A DNA stretch of 64,000 nucleotides, from NCBI RefSeq assembly GCF_040183065.1, contig NC_091121.1, positions 64,202,287 to 64,266,286 on the forward strand, read 5' to 3'. Within the stretch, counting starts at the first letter, position 1. Each line of letters starts with the position of its first letter. The notes under the pieces were generated by a model. That model did no database searches. It worked only from the letters and a program-made list of their open reading frames with translations, and was not told where the DNA came from. The stretch comes from Periplaneta americana. Lineage: Eukaryota; Arthropoda; Insecta; Blattodea; Blattidae. Shown piece after piece: positions 1 through 11,460 of this stretch. Position numbers and translations under genes: made by a program.

Positions 1-62
1 CTTTCCACTCAAATGCTAGATAACCATAGCAGTTGATAAAGCATCGTAAAATAAACCAATAA
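1..62 (+). repeat. 3' tail of a tRNA-type SINE
   Basis: ATGCTAGATAACC, then AGTTGATAAAGCATCG and TAAAATAAACCAATAAAA, matches the 3' module of the SINE at 63513-63745 (GACGCTAAATAACC...GATGAAGCGTCG). The 5' part lies outside the window. Confidence 0.75.
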
Positions 63-1349
63 AACTTAATCTTCTCTCTTATATTACAGAATAAGTAGTT
101 CATTGTTATAGTTTTGATGATTTCCTTAATGTGATTATAAAAATATTCATTTTACTCATATGAATCTGCCAGATTGTATGTTTATACTATGATGTATAAT
201 GATCAAAGGCATCAGAACATTATAACTGGTACATTATGCTTTATATCAGTACATGAAATCACAATAAGGAAATGCAACTGTACTCTTTTAGTGACATTGA
301 TATTACACATTTTTGCAAATGCATATTTAGTAAAGTGAGGATTAGAAAATAATGCTAGTTTTACAGAATTCTTTTATTCCAGTTTTCTGACTTTGTGTCA
401 CCCAATTTCTCTTGCATCCAGTACAGCTTTGGAATGTTGACCACTGTTTCTTGTTTGGTTTGTTGGATAGACTTAGGAGAAGATCCCTTGTCATTCTGTT
501 ACCAATGTTATTGCAGATGGTAAATCTGTAATGCTGAGCGTGTGAAGTTGTGCTGCTCTGAACATAGCTATCTTGGTCCTTCTGTATGTTGTTTGTAAGA
601 ATCCTTTATATTTTTATTAGGTTTGTTTTCTGCTATGTTTTTGTATTCCGATTTAGTAAAGAATTATCAAATTCGCTGAAAGAGAAATTATGCAAGTTTG
701 ATTTATAATGTTGGAGTTCACACTATGGGCTAATATAGGCTAAGTCTTAGATTTTAAAATATAGTGCTCAATGCTGATGCTAATGGAGGACTTCAATAGC
801 TCAGAAAAAATATCAGTGAATTTTTTTGTAATTTCCCATTATGTCACAGATGCAGAAATATCTGACATTTTGGAGCTGTGTATTGCCTCCATCAGCAAAA
901 GCAAGAAAGGTGGACTCTCTGTTGGATCCGCTACCAAGAATATTCTCCAGGAATGGACATGATTGTTTAATAGAGCATATATGCCTAGTTATGATAAGAA
1001 TATGCAGAGACAATTAATGAAACATCTGTCAGGTAGAATGGAAACTACCAAATAATCATCATAATCATAAAGGATTCGTAGAAAACCTCTTTTTGAAATT
1101 CTGGAAAATAATTCATGATAACAGATTCCACATACAGGTTTTTTTCCACGTCTTCCTCGAACCGAAAACCAAAAAAATTCCAGGTGAAACTTCCATTTCT
1201 GTTACGTGCCACACATGAGAGAAAAAATGTAAGTCTGATTGGGGGAAAAAAAAAACTTAAAAATTATAGCACACCACTCTACACTGTGAAAGCTATAAAC
1301 CCTCCTAAACCTCCTACCCCCCCCCCCCCAAATATCTTTCCTATATTAT
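63..1349. other. Non-coding AT-rich DNA
   Basis: No gene or recognisable element is seen. The only simple sequence is a C13 tract at 1317-1329. Short open frames here have no family features. Confidence 0.5.
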
Positions 1350-2210
1350 ATGCATGGCTCCCACAAATGACCTTTTTAGTTTCGAACATATGTAACTTAC
1401 GTTTAATGAAACTCGTATACTTAAACTGCATACCGATAGAAAGAGAAGCTCAGAAAATTTTCTTTTAGTACATCACATGTGGTAAGACTGTTGCATAATA
1501 TTTATTCATTGTTGAGACGAAATGGCTGCTATGGATGATAGAAAGCTTCCTATATCCTTGATTTTCATGTTAACCAGTCAGTTATTAGTGCCCAATGATA
1601 TATCCGAACAAGGTTTAGTGGGCCTACAATTTGCAAGTGCTGATAAGATTTTAAGCTAAGGGGATGCATTTGTGTACGAAGAAATCAACCTGACGCCTGC
1701 TAGAAAGCGAGGAAACAGTTGAGTGTGTCTGTGAAAGTTTCTCACATAGTCCGCGAAGATCTACCATCAAAGCCAGCAGGGAGCTGCAAATACCTAAGTG
1801 GACTGTGTCAAAGAAAAGCTGAACAACAAACTACCAAATAGTTGGATTGAACATGCCTGTTGCAATGACCGTCAACTTGGACTCCATGTTCTCCAGGCCT
1901 GACAACCCTTGATTTTTTCATATGAAGTATGTTAAAGATAGTCTACATGCCACCCTTACCACAAACCATGCTTGATCTATGAGCTGAATTGCACAAGCCA
2001 TTGCATCAATCGTTCGTGATATGCTTGAACATAGCTGGGAGGAACTCCACTATCGACAGGCTTGATGTGTGTCTTGTTATCAGGAAGCTCATACTGAACA
2101 TTTTTCGGGTAAGATAAACTTTTTGAGTTTCTCTTTCTATTGGTACCAGTTTTATTAAACGTATGTTACATGTGTTCGAAACCGGAAAGCTCATTTGTGG
2201 AAGCCCTGTA
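1350..2210 (+). mobile_element. Decayed DUF4817-type DNA transposon with long TIRs
   Basis: Terminal inverted repeats of roughly 100 bp face each other: 1351-1465 (CCACAAATGACCTTTTTAG...) and 2113-2210 (reverse complement TTCCACAAATGAGC...). Inside, broken plus-strand frames show the helix-turn-helix end of a transposase (ASRELQIPKWTVSK at about 1770-1812). Further on lies a C-terminal part (LTTLDFFI, VYMPPLPQTMLDL, about 1895-1985) with the last catalytic Asp region. Frameshifts, stops and loss of the middle make it inactive. The family is common in insect and spider genomes and resembles the intact N-terminal frame at 10626-10970. Confidence 0.75.
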
Positions 2211-2708
2211 CTGTTGTCCAATGATTTTGTCAGACATTTTCACACACAATGATGATGTAATCATAATCTAGTGGTAGCACCATTATTTTTCACTACACGG
2301 ATCCATGGTAAATCTTTGATAATAATCTTAAACAAACCTAACCTATAACTAATCCTCGACCTTACAAAAACTCATTTTTTCCCTGGATAATTGCAGCATT
2401 GCGATATGTACGCATTTCAAGAGACATCTGTCGGTTATAGTTCCAACAATTTTATGTGAAAAGTTTCTTTCTTTAGTAGAATTTTGAAAACGTAGTGTAT
2501 GAAACGTGATATATACTGGTACATCATAATTATTTGTGCCGCTTGCATATTTGTATAGTTACTCCATCCCTCAGTTCCATTTCATCACGAAATAACTCAA
2601 CAGGAATCAAAAACCCCGCATGTTGTGTGTAACCGAGATCGAAGATTCAGTTAATTGAACAAGGTGCTGAGGACTTCAATTGTTTGTGTTGCAACATGAA
2701 CTTAAAAA

Positions 2709-2989
2709 ATATAATACATACAAGGTAAAGGTAAAGGTCTCCCCGTAATATGCCATGAAGGCACTTGGGGGGCATGGAGGTAGAGCCCCATGCTTTCCAT
2801 GACCTCGGCACTAGAATGAGGTGGTGTGGTCGGCACCACGCTCTGACCGCCTTTTACCCCCGGGAAAGACCCGGTACTCAATTTTTATAGAAGGCTGAGT
2901 GAACCTTGGGCCGTTCTGAAAGTTTGGCAACGAGAAAAAATCCTGTCACCACCTGGGATCGAACCCCGGACCTATATAATACATACAAG
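2709..2989 (-). repeat. tRNA-derived SINE, 5'-truncated, with 16-bp target-site duplication
   Basis: The body (2725-2973) is in reverse orientation. Its 5' end carries a Pol III B-box (GGTTCGATCCC on the minus strand, at about 2953-2965), and its 3' end is a (CTTTAC)n tail at 2725-2737. The flanks are identical: ATATAATACATACAAG at 2709-2724 and 2974-2989. A diverged full-headed copy of the same family lies at 28775-29075. The body has the wording typical of an abundant blattodean repeat (CCCCATGCTTTCC, GGTGGTGTGGTC). Perfect duplications suggest a fairly recent insertion. Confidence 0.88.
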
Positions 2990-3238
2990 TTAATAGAAAT
3001 TACAACACACATTCTTCATTGCGACAAGAATAAGAAATACAGATTTTGCTCCTTTACTAATTTTGATAATGTTTCTCAAACAAAAAATAAAAGATCATAG
3101 ATCATTATTAAGTTATATAGAAACCTGAAAGAAACATGTCTCGTAAATTGTGTGCTGCTGTTAAAAAACGATACCGTATAGCTTAAGTTATGAAAAGTAT
3201 CACAATTATACAGTTTATCAGTCTTCTTTCATATGTTA

Positions 3239-4126
3239 TCATGTATACCAATCATGCTGTGGAAGTTTGTATGTCCAGTTGTTACTCCTGATAACTTCTA
3301 TTCCAGCACCATAATATGGAATGACATAATGAGATCCATCTGCTGGCCCAACAACTTGTGTAGCGATTAATATAATGTCCACCAACTGTCCTAAGAACAT
3401 GAAGCCGAGGGTACAGAACTTAAGCAGGCCAATTGCTGGATAACCGAGATAAAAGCGGTCTGCTCCAAACATACCCAAGAAGATGGAGAGCAGCATTGCC
3501 GTTTCGAAGGAATATCCATTCCTAACAACAAATAAAAATAACATTAGAAATCTAGAATCTGCTAAAAGGTTGCCCATACGTGATTACTTCCTTGTTTAAA
3601 TTTTGATACTACTATACATTACATCATCAATGAACTTATGTCACAACTATAAGACTTTGAACCATACGATTTGAGTACCTCAAAGCGACTAAACTTCAAC
3701 AAAAGTGCCAATAATGTTTTGGAAATTTAAGATCACAGCTTAATGTAGCCTAAACCTACTTGTACTTACGTCCATTTACATGGTATCTCGCGTTTGAAAG
3801 TGGAGTTTTTGGTTTCTGTACAGTTAATTCCTTCTGCCGCCCTGCATTGCACTAGAAAAAATATCAAAATTAATACTTCCTTGATACAAACAGACACGAA
3901 TATGTATCACATCTATACGTATAATGTCACCTTTTGCCTTATTTTCTTTCGTGCATCCGTACGGTTGTTGAGTTTTTGGGTCTATGTAGTCATACGAAGG
4001 ATCGGGGTCAGGACAAATGTATTGACCCATTCTAAGTGTACTACACTCAACATGATAATCAGCACTAATATGGACAGAATATAACAAAACCATTAAGATT
4101 ATCACTGTGTAACACCAACTCGTCAT
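3239..4126 (-). CDS. TM2D1: TM2 domain-containing protein 1 (three exons, complete)
   Basis: A three-exon gene reads 4126-3931, 3851-3770 and 3521-3239 on the minus strand, with introns of 79 and 248 bp. Donors are GTGACA and GTAAGT; acceptors end TTCTAG and TTGTTAG. Codons split at the junctions give Val66 and Thr93, and the product is 186 residues with a stop. Residues 1-22 are a hydrophobic signal peptide. A Cys-containing luminal segment follows (GQYICPDPDP, INCTETKNST with a glycosylation sequon at N81, REIPCKW). The TM2 domain has two membrane helices (about 99-113 and 124-150) joined by the family DRF motif in GADRFYLGYP (D114-F116). The C-terminus carries VVGPADGSHYVI. In animals TM2D proteins are membrane proteins linked to Notch signalling and amyloid-beta binding. 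The CPDP...PKTQQP region fits TM2D1 (Drosophila amaryllis) better than TM2D2 or TM2D3. The gene is divergent to Patj. Start and splice sites agree with family length, so I regard this as a functional gene. Confidence 0.95.
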
Positions 4127-4800
4127 CTTGTTTCACTATTATTCAGCTGTTATCGCCATTATACTTGATCAGCTGTAGTCAAAACGAGGAAGTAAACAAA
4201 TGAATATCAGAACTACCAACGTGATGTTTTATAGTCGGTTAGACTTAACAAATATTACTACTTACATCTTTCTGTGTAACAAACTGCATATTATATACTT
4301 ATTACAACATAATGTACATTTCATTTCCTCACAGGAAAACATTAACTCTTTTCACTGAATTGCGTGATACAAGTTCTCCAATAGTTGGCAATTATGAGAT
4401 TTAATCATTAGTTCAGTTGATGTAAAGGGGTGGGTAAAATCAGAGAACTTATGAGCACTAATCCAGTAATAAAGAAATGAAAGTTGAAAATACATATAAT
4501 AATTCATAAATGTCATATGAATTTTTATTTGGCTATAGAAATACAGACAGCAAAATAACTGATGGAAACTAAAAAATAAACGGAGACTAATAGCGCCATG
4601 TATAATTCCCAGGTACGTGGGGAATTTTAGAACTATAGAATAACTAAAATGGCGGTGTTGGAGTTTAGTAAAGATGTTTAAAATTAGTTGTGATGTTATT
4701 TATATATAGTTATATGGAATATGGAGCAATTTATTTGAATAACAAGCAATATTTATTATTAGGTCATAGTGATGAAACTTAAAATCTTGCATTTATATGG
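4127..4800. promoter_or_regulatory. Likely bidirectional promoter region between TM2D1 and Patj
   Basis: TM2D1 starts at 4126 on the minus strand, and the nearest plus-strand gene is Patj. At 4646-4655 the plus strand reads AAAATGGCGG, the core YY1/Pho-type motif often found just downstream of metazoan start sites. A good splice donor, ATATG|GTAAGTTTCT, lies at 4799. It could close a non-coding first Patj exon (about 4640-4798) spliced to the acceptor at 8590. This is inference from motif and position; no TATA box decides it. Confidence 0.35.
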
Positions 4801-6916
4801 TAAGTTTCTCTACAAGCGACTGGAAACATGCGCCGTATTGCCTATGTTCTTGTGCTGTTTGTAACCTGTCAATTTTATAAAACTGCTGTTAGTGACTTGT
4901 TTGTAATGTGTTTGAAATTAACATTATGAAAATTTTCGGGTGATTTAGACGTTATTTTTCATGTTTATCATTACTGGATTATCAGTATGTTTAAGTGTTG
5001 GTTCATTTTTTTTAAGTAGACGTAACCGAAATTTTACTAATACACTTTACATGAGCTGAGAATATTCATAAACTGTTAAGCATTGAAAAGTACTATTCAG
5101 AGGTTTTTGTGAATATTTTTTACAGAAGAATGTGCAAAGACAGTTTAATGTTAAGAATGTAGATTTTGAGACTGACAGATTCTGCATCTTTAATCTACTT
5201 ACAAGAGAGTACTGGAAGTCCACATTTCAACATTTAAGTATGTAATATGGATAAATACTGCTAAATTAGAAGTGCCTTCACTATCAATGTTAGAAAAAAA
5301 CTTTTTTCACTTTCAAAGTCACCAGACGGAGGCCCAACTTACCTGTGTCCCGGAACTTAAAATTATCAATAAGGACTTACTGTCACTTGTGTTGTATAGC
5401 ATACACGCTGTGTATTTACTCTGTGTACCTACCTCAACAAATTCAATACTATTGCTGCCGAGCTAATTTATACAGAACTTATAGACAAGTTGTAAGATGT
5501 AACTCTTGCTCAGTAATATTATAATTTCTCTCTTATCTCCTTAAATACTCTTCGTGTAGAAAGAGCAAGCCCTACCATTAAAATTATAATTAAATTTGTT
5601 AAATTCCGATTTTTGCTTGCTATTGTAAACTTATCTATGGTTGTCAGATAATAATAGGGATCGTTATTCAAATTTATTCTCTAGTAGCCTACTAACTAAA
5701 TCAGAAACAATGTGAATATAACGAATTTCTTACAACCTCCAAACCTACTTACCACAAAACATAAGAAGAAAATGGGGAAGTTCAAGTAGCCTATTAACCA
5801 GAGCCTTCTTTAGTTACAAGTCGGGGCCATACGTCGGCAACACTGTAATTAATTGTCACCCGGAGGCTGACCGTACAGTACACGTGTTTGTGCTAATGCC
5901 GATTTCCAATGTAAATTAATGTTACAATATAAGTGTGTGTCGATGGAATTATGTTTGCGGTCGTACCAAACGTTAATTGTTGATGTATTATAAACTAAAT
6001 GCGTGTTGGTGATAAAAAAACAAGACAATAAATGAAAATAAAATGGTTGCAGTCTTTGGGAATTTTTACGGTTATGGATGACAAAGTAATTAACTATTCT
6101 ATTAAATATTAAATATTGTATAACCACATTTTTATATTATTTGTGGTTTGTGTGTATCAGAATTCTAGTCAAATTGTTGGATCTCGCCTGCTATATCAAT
6201 AAAGTTACGCCGTTGGTTTTCAAAGTCATTGTAAACAGCTGTTTTGTGATCCCATAAATGTTGCAGTTTTGTTGAAGATTCGGAATGCCTGCTATATGTC
6301 AGAACTATCTATAATTTGTAGATGCATATAATCACTTTGTTGGTTTGGTCAATGTTACTTATGTCCCGCCCACTATAGAGATATAGGCCAATTTTACACA
6401 TATTTAGTATAACTTGTTGCTTCTTTGACAGGTTAGATTTGGTTAGTTTAGGTTTTTGTTATAGCCTACCTTGCATATACGATTATAGCGCAACATTGGC
6501 AGTGATAAAAGTGAAATATTCGTTCAGTGGGCGTTGGATACTCTACATTCACCCACTTGGTATTTACAGGATTTAAAGTCCACTGAGTTTACGCTAATTG
6601 ATACATACATGTACTTAATAGATAAAGTTGCGTTTTGTTACGTATTATGTTGAAGGGATGTGTTTTCATTTTTTCATAGATTGTTTTACTTGGCTTAACT
6701 GTATTTACATCCTCATACTTTTATTATAATAGGAATGTCAATAGTTTCTTCTGTTTACATTTTATTTTAGGCCTATTTGCATAATTCACATTCTTAGCTT
6801 GTTTTCTGTAGTTATATTTATTTAAAATTATATTTTAAAAAGTTTATAACAAATAATTTAGGATAACAGTATTGTTATGGCGAGTGGCCAGGTTCAAACT
6901 AAATCTGGCTTCCTGG

Positions 6917-7505
6917 ATATATGAAATATTTATAGAAAAGCACGACATAATCACATGAAATTAAAATGCATATGATATCCTACACCTTTCATGTCAGAGG
7001 TGAAACAACATTAAGCGGCAAAACATTGTCAATTTACTAGCCACATAATGGTTAATAGATTGGAATAGGATATTGCGAAAGTACGTCATTATTTTATTTA
7101 TTTTTGGTACAAGTAACATTTCTTTAAGTATTCATTTATTTTCCCTTGTACCATCAATAAAAAAACAAGTAGGCCTATGTTTTTATTTTTTTTAAATTAT
7201 AAGTGTAGTTGTTACGAAACATAGGCACACAGCAGTTTCTAGGCATCTGAAATATTTGTAGAAAAACACGATAGATAATCGCAGAAGATAATATTAAAAT
7301 ATATCCTAAACCTTTCACAGATGAAACACCATTAAGTCGCTAAACATTGTCAATTTGCTAGCCACAAATTTGTTAACTGAATGGAACTTAAGAATACTGC
7401 GTAGGAACTTACGTCTTTATTGCATTATTGATTTTATTATTTTCGGTGCAAGGAATATCTTTTTTATTTATTTATTTACCTTCGTACTATCAATAAAAAC
7501 ATGTT
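6917..7505. repeat. Diverged tandem duplication, two copies of about 270-330 bp
   Basis: Copy 1 (about 6917-7185) and copy 2 (about 7240-7505) share, in order, TGAAATATTT(A/G)TAGAAAA, CACGA, CCTTTCA, ACATTGTCAATTT, CTAGCCACA and (A/C)TATCAATAAAAA. They differ by many substitutions and small indels. No coding content is seen. The duplication lies in the region upstream of Patj coding exon 1. Confidence 0.8.
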
Positions 7506-7942
7506 TTTTGTAATTATTTTAAGTGGCAGCCTTTGTATGTAAGTAGCCTACTTACGCCGTATTCTGAAGTATAACTAATTGATTGCAATAAAACACTATT
7601 TTCGAACCCGTAATAATTTACATCACTACTCTGAATCTTGATCTTACCTTTGTGCATGAAGTAATATTGAAAAAATACGCGTTACGTATAACTAAAGCAA
7701 TGAGCAAACACAATATCACTCTTAAAAAAAAAATGAAATACCAACACTTCAAAAACAAAAATATATCGAAATATATCGCAATTACCAATCACAAACAATC
7801 GATTAAAATAAAAAAAACGTCATAAGTGACGTAATAAAACTCATTTATATTAACGGGATTATGATGTATCGAATAGTAAGGGCGATTTACGACTAATAGC
7901 CCGCGCCTTAGAAATCAGTTCTGTAGGAAATTTTAAGCTTCA

Positions 7943-8340
7943 AATGTTATATGAACATGGGTTCGATTGTCAACCGTTATTCATTCAAAATACTGTATTA
8001 ATCATACCTCAATTTGGAAGCAGATTTTTCAGCACCCCTCCTACCACTACAATGCACTTGGCCGCACGAATGTGAATGGCGCACACAGCATTCCGTACTT
8101 CGGCACAGCTGTCCCTGATGAGCGCAACAGCATGCACAATATGGACAGACCTTTCTTCTCCTTCCTCCCATCCCCCATACTTCACGTCATAGCGCAGCGC
8201 AACCCTCCGTTTAATTTACTTTTCAATGTGTGTATTACGTTGCAAGCAACTCCAAAGCCTGATTCACAGTATGACGTTAGGATTTTTGCGAACAACTTTC
8301 AAACTAGTGATAAAAATCGAACCCATGTTCATATGACATT
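7943..8340. mobile_element. MITE-like inverted-repeat element
   Basis: The 26-bp arms at 7943-7968 and 8315-8340 are inverted copies differing at one base (AATGTTATATGAACATGG...; the other arm, reverse complemented, has AATGTCATATG). The interior, about 350 bp, is richer in GC than its surroundings and has no transposase. The arms contain GGGTTCGATT, similar to a Pol III B-box. It lies 250 bp upstream of the first Patj coding exon. Confidence 0.6.
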
Positions 8341-8622
8341 TTATTCTCAATATGGGCTATAGAACTTGTTCCTGAAGCGTGGGTTGTGGCCGTGAATCAC
8401 TCTGCATGCTAAACATTTTTATTTATAGGCCTATCCATATTTTTTCTCCACCTAAATGCACGCATTAAGTTAGTAAAGAATATTCATTTCCTTTACAAAG
8501 GCTTACATAACAACTATTGTAAATGAGACTTTTTTTGTTCTGTTCTCTAATCACCTAATTTCTAATGGGGAAACATATTGGTTATTGCAGGAGTTCCTTG
8601 AAGCAGATTTCTCTCACTAGCC

Positions 8623-8790
8623 ATGCCTCTGAATGCAGACATATCTACAGCACTCCAGTTGCTGGAACACATACAGCATACAATCAACATTAGTGATGAT
8701 GCCAAGCTCCAAGCTCAGACTAGTGATGACCTGAATTTGCTCATCTCCGTTTTGGAGAACCCTATTCTGCGTGGTATTGTTTCTGTTCAG
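8623..8790 (+). CDS. Patj: Patj coding exon 1 (start codon, first part of L27 domain)
   Basis: The exon begins at an acceptor (TTATTGCAG, 8590) with 32 bp of 5'UTR, then ATG at 8623. It runs 56 codons to the donor CAG|GTAAAC at 8791, phase 0. The peptide starts MPLNADISTALQLLEHIQ and continues with DDAKLQAQTSDDLNLL and LENPILRGIVSVQ. This is the N-terminal L27 domain of Patj/INADL/MUPP1. In the Crumbs complex that domain binds the L27N domain of Pals1/Stardust and tethers Patj at the subapical membrane of epithelia. The residues resemble the start of Drosophila Patj as I remember it (acidic DDPKLQ-like segment, then a leucine-rich helix). An upstream non-coding exon must exist, because the exon opens at a splice acceptor. 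Confidence 0.9.
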
Positions 8791-9718
8791 GTAAACAAGT
8801 AGTTCCTGTAACCTTTAACATAGCCTATTTAGTTCTTACATTCACACCAAAGGTGAATTTGAGTTTTCCTTAAATGATTGCACCATTAGGTCCATGTTGC
8901 CCTGTATAATATCAAAAGATCCTCTTTTTTTTAAGAAATTGCCATTTTTGTAAATACTTATTGACACAGTCATGGCCAATTTACATCTGCACGAGAGGGG
9001 GTGTGTGTGCGCGCGCGCGCGTTTTTTTTGCTGCTATCATGAAATCTCAGTGTGACGTCCATCAGAAAATCCTATTATTTACACTTTATTTTGAGAAGTA
9101 TGTTATAATGAAAAAACAATTATGCATGCAAAGTTGTTTTGATGTTATATTAGACAATGCAAAGTTATTTCGCAACATACTTTGGCGCTTTCATTTACTA
9201 CTTCTGTGTTTAGAGTTCCTGTAAGATTCAGCAAACTCAAGAAATCCACCATGCCTGTACAAAACTACAAGGAATATACATACCACTCAATTTTAAAATT
9301 ATAGCACAAAGGAATTATTCGAGTTAGAAAGAGTTACTGAATAAATAATATACACATGGTTTCAAGTAGTGCTTATCTTTAGTGTCTTTTGTTTTTCTCA
9401 ATAATTTATCTTTTGCAAACTATTGAGGTTCACCCAATAACATGAGAATCAATGATTCTTGCTATAGAAACAACGTAGGACAAAGATCATATGCACACAG
9501 GATGTTACACTTACAGTACTATGTTCAAAATAAAAACAGAACACGTATAATAATAAAATCTGCAACCAATAGTAGATAAAATAAGGATGTAAAGGTTAAA
9601 AAGATATCGACTTTAAAAATTGTTGTATGTAATAATGAAATGATCACAAGTAATGATAACGTAAAAATGAAATATCTTTGTATTATAATGTATGAGATTT
9701 TAGTGGGAGATTTAAAAT

Positions 9719-10119
9719 ATGTACAGCAGTGGCAAAAAAAAAACCGGACCAACCCTTGCAGCTGATTTCAGAACCTTGTTCACTCCAGAGCACGATAGAC
9801 TGGTAACTAAGACTTTCGTGGTTCGAATCCTTCCTTGGAAGGAAACTTTTTTTTATTCCTTATTCAAATTTATTCCCAATACTTTTCGATTGTTGGTAAA
9901 ATTCATGTTCTGGGAATAATAAGTTAATTAAGTAGTAAAATATCGCTGCAATCGAAAAGTATTGGGAATAAATTTGAATAAGGAACAAAGAAATTTTCCT
10001 TCCCAGGCAGGATTCGAACCACGGAAGTCTTAGTTACCAGTCTATTGTGCTCTGGAGTGAATAAGGTTCTGAAATCAGCTAAAAGGATCGGTCCAGTTTT
10101 TTTTGCCACTACTGTACAT
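9719..10119. mobile_element. Foldback element, near-complete palindrome with tRNA-like B-box in both arms
   Basis: Arms at about 9719-9897 and 9948-10119 are inverted copies from end to end, separated by a spacer of about 50 bp. The ends read TA-CAGCAGTGGCAAAAAA and TTTTTTGCCACTACTG-TA, consistent with a TA target site and a Tc1/mariner-like terminus. Each arm contains the Pol III B-box-like TGGTTCGAATCC (right arm reversed), preceded by a tRNA-like stretch. No transposase frame is present. Confidence 0.85.
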
Positions 10120-10479
10120 AAAACTTAAAAGTACGCTAAACAGAAGTCTGCTAATTATACTGAAACAATACTGTATTACTAATGCATACAACTACTGTTA
10201 TTGCTACTGCATAGGAAAGTAGGGATCATAACGAATTTTATATAATTTTATTGAAGTATCTACTGATAATGCGAGAGTCTTCTTAGTCTCCTTCACTTCT
10301 GCTGGTTTTCTTATCTTTCATGTGAAACCTTCTGTGATGAAATCAAATGAAAGGTTCACTGTATATGATGCATTCAATTTTGAGTGACCCTCGTATGAAT
10401 GAGTCTTATTTGAAATAAATTTTAGATCGTTTGTGTAACGAGTTTTATTATTTCTGTTCTTAATATTTATGCTTTAATA

Positions 10480-11382
10480 TACAGGATGGACCGCTTGAAT
10501 GTACCTAATTTCAATTGTATGTGACTGGTGAACGATTGAAGCTAGAACCTTACGGTAATGTTAAAGGAAAACTCAACAATTTTCAAATCCTGCCAGTAGA
10601 TAGTGCGTAGATTGTATTGAGTGCCAAAATGGCGACACCACAGATGAAAGTGCAAACTGTGTTGTATGCGGAGTTTAAATCAATTGTTAGAGTTCAAAGG
10701 GAGTATAGGCGAGTGTTTAACCATGATGCTCCAACTGCTAAAAGCATTAAGAAGTTGCACAATACATTTTTAGCTACAGGATCGGTGTTGAAGAAGCATG
10801 GGGGTGGTCGTAGAACATGCGACAAATTGGTTGCAAATGTACAAGCAGTGTATGAGCGAAGCCCACAGAAGTTATTGAGAAGAGCTTCATGGGAACTTCA
10901 AGTACCAAAATCAACATTGCAACGAATTGTCTACAAACGTCTCAAACTATATGCATACAAAGTGCAGTAAATGCAACGTCTGGAGCCAGATGACAAACCC
11001 AAACGAGTGGAATTCGTCAATATGATGCTAGACTGTCTCGGTGCTGATCCTGATTTTATGTCCAAGATTTCTTTCTCTGCGGCTACGTCAAAGATAAAGT
11101 GTACGCCACCCCAGTCAGAGGCCTTCATGATCTTCGGGAGCGCATCATAGAGGCTATTGAGAGCATTCCAGAAGACATGCTCGAACGTGCTTGGCAAGAA
11201 ATTGTTCATCGCTTCGATATCGTCACAGTGACAGCTGGAGCTCACGTAGAGATATGGTGGTGTGCATATTGAAACTTGTTGAGTTTTCCTTTCATATAAG
11301 GCGTTACTATAGGTTTCTATCTTCAACCGTTTACCAGTCGCATACAATTGAAATTAGGTATATTCGAGCGGTCCAGCCTGTA
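10480..11382 (+). mobile_element. Internally deleted DUF4817-type DNA transposon
   Basis: TIRs of about 100 bp (10480-10579 and 11277-11382) begin TACAGGATGGACCGCT and TACAGGCTGGACCGCT. They share TACCTAATTTCAATTGTATG further in. The transposase N-terminus is open from 10626 to 10970 (MATPQMKVQTVLYAEFKS, RRASWELQVPKSTLQR, then a stop after YKVQ). Reading then resumes as EPDDKPKRVEFVNMML. The C-terminus is a separate frame at about 11081-11263 (GYVKDKVYATP, LERAWQEIVHRFDIVTVT, GAHVEIW). The catalytic middle, several hundred base pairs in full-length relatives, is deleted, so the copy is non-autonomous. It ends 78 bp before Patj exon 2. Confidence 0.88.
10626..10970 (+). pseudogene. DUF4817 helix-turn-helix N-terminal domain of a transposase
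   Basis: A 114-residue frame from ATG 10626; an in-frame ATG at 10617 is also possible. Residues 1-60 hold the first DNA-binding helices (VQREYRR, KSIKKLHNTF, ATGSVLKKHGGGRRT). Residues 70-114 hold a second helix-turn-helix (SPQKLLRRASWELQVPKSTL). It stops where complete relatives continue into a DDE catalytic domain. It is the remnant of a transposase, not a host gene. Confidence 0.8.
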
Positions 11383-11460
11383 TATTGTACAAATAACTTT
11401 AATGAGCAGCAAATTGAATGCTAGAAAGAACTTACTGAGAGAAGATATGTGACTGTGTAG

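Larger units (their letters stand above)
8791..11460 (+). other. Patj: Patj intron 1
   Basis: A 2670-bp intron. It contains a GT/GC simple repeat (8999-9021), a foldback element (9719-10119) and a DUF4817-type transposon (10480-11382). Together these make up about half of it. Confidence 0.85.

Noticed and set aside
2700-2990. A coding ORF at 2906-3100
   Set aside because: It lies over the SINE and its target duplication; the protein-like words come from the SINE body.
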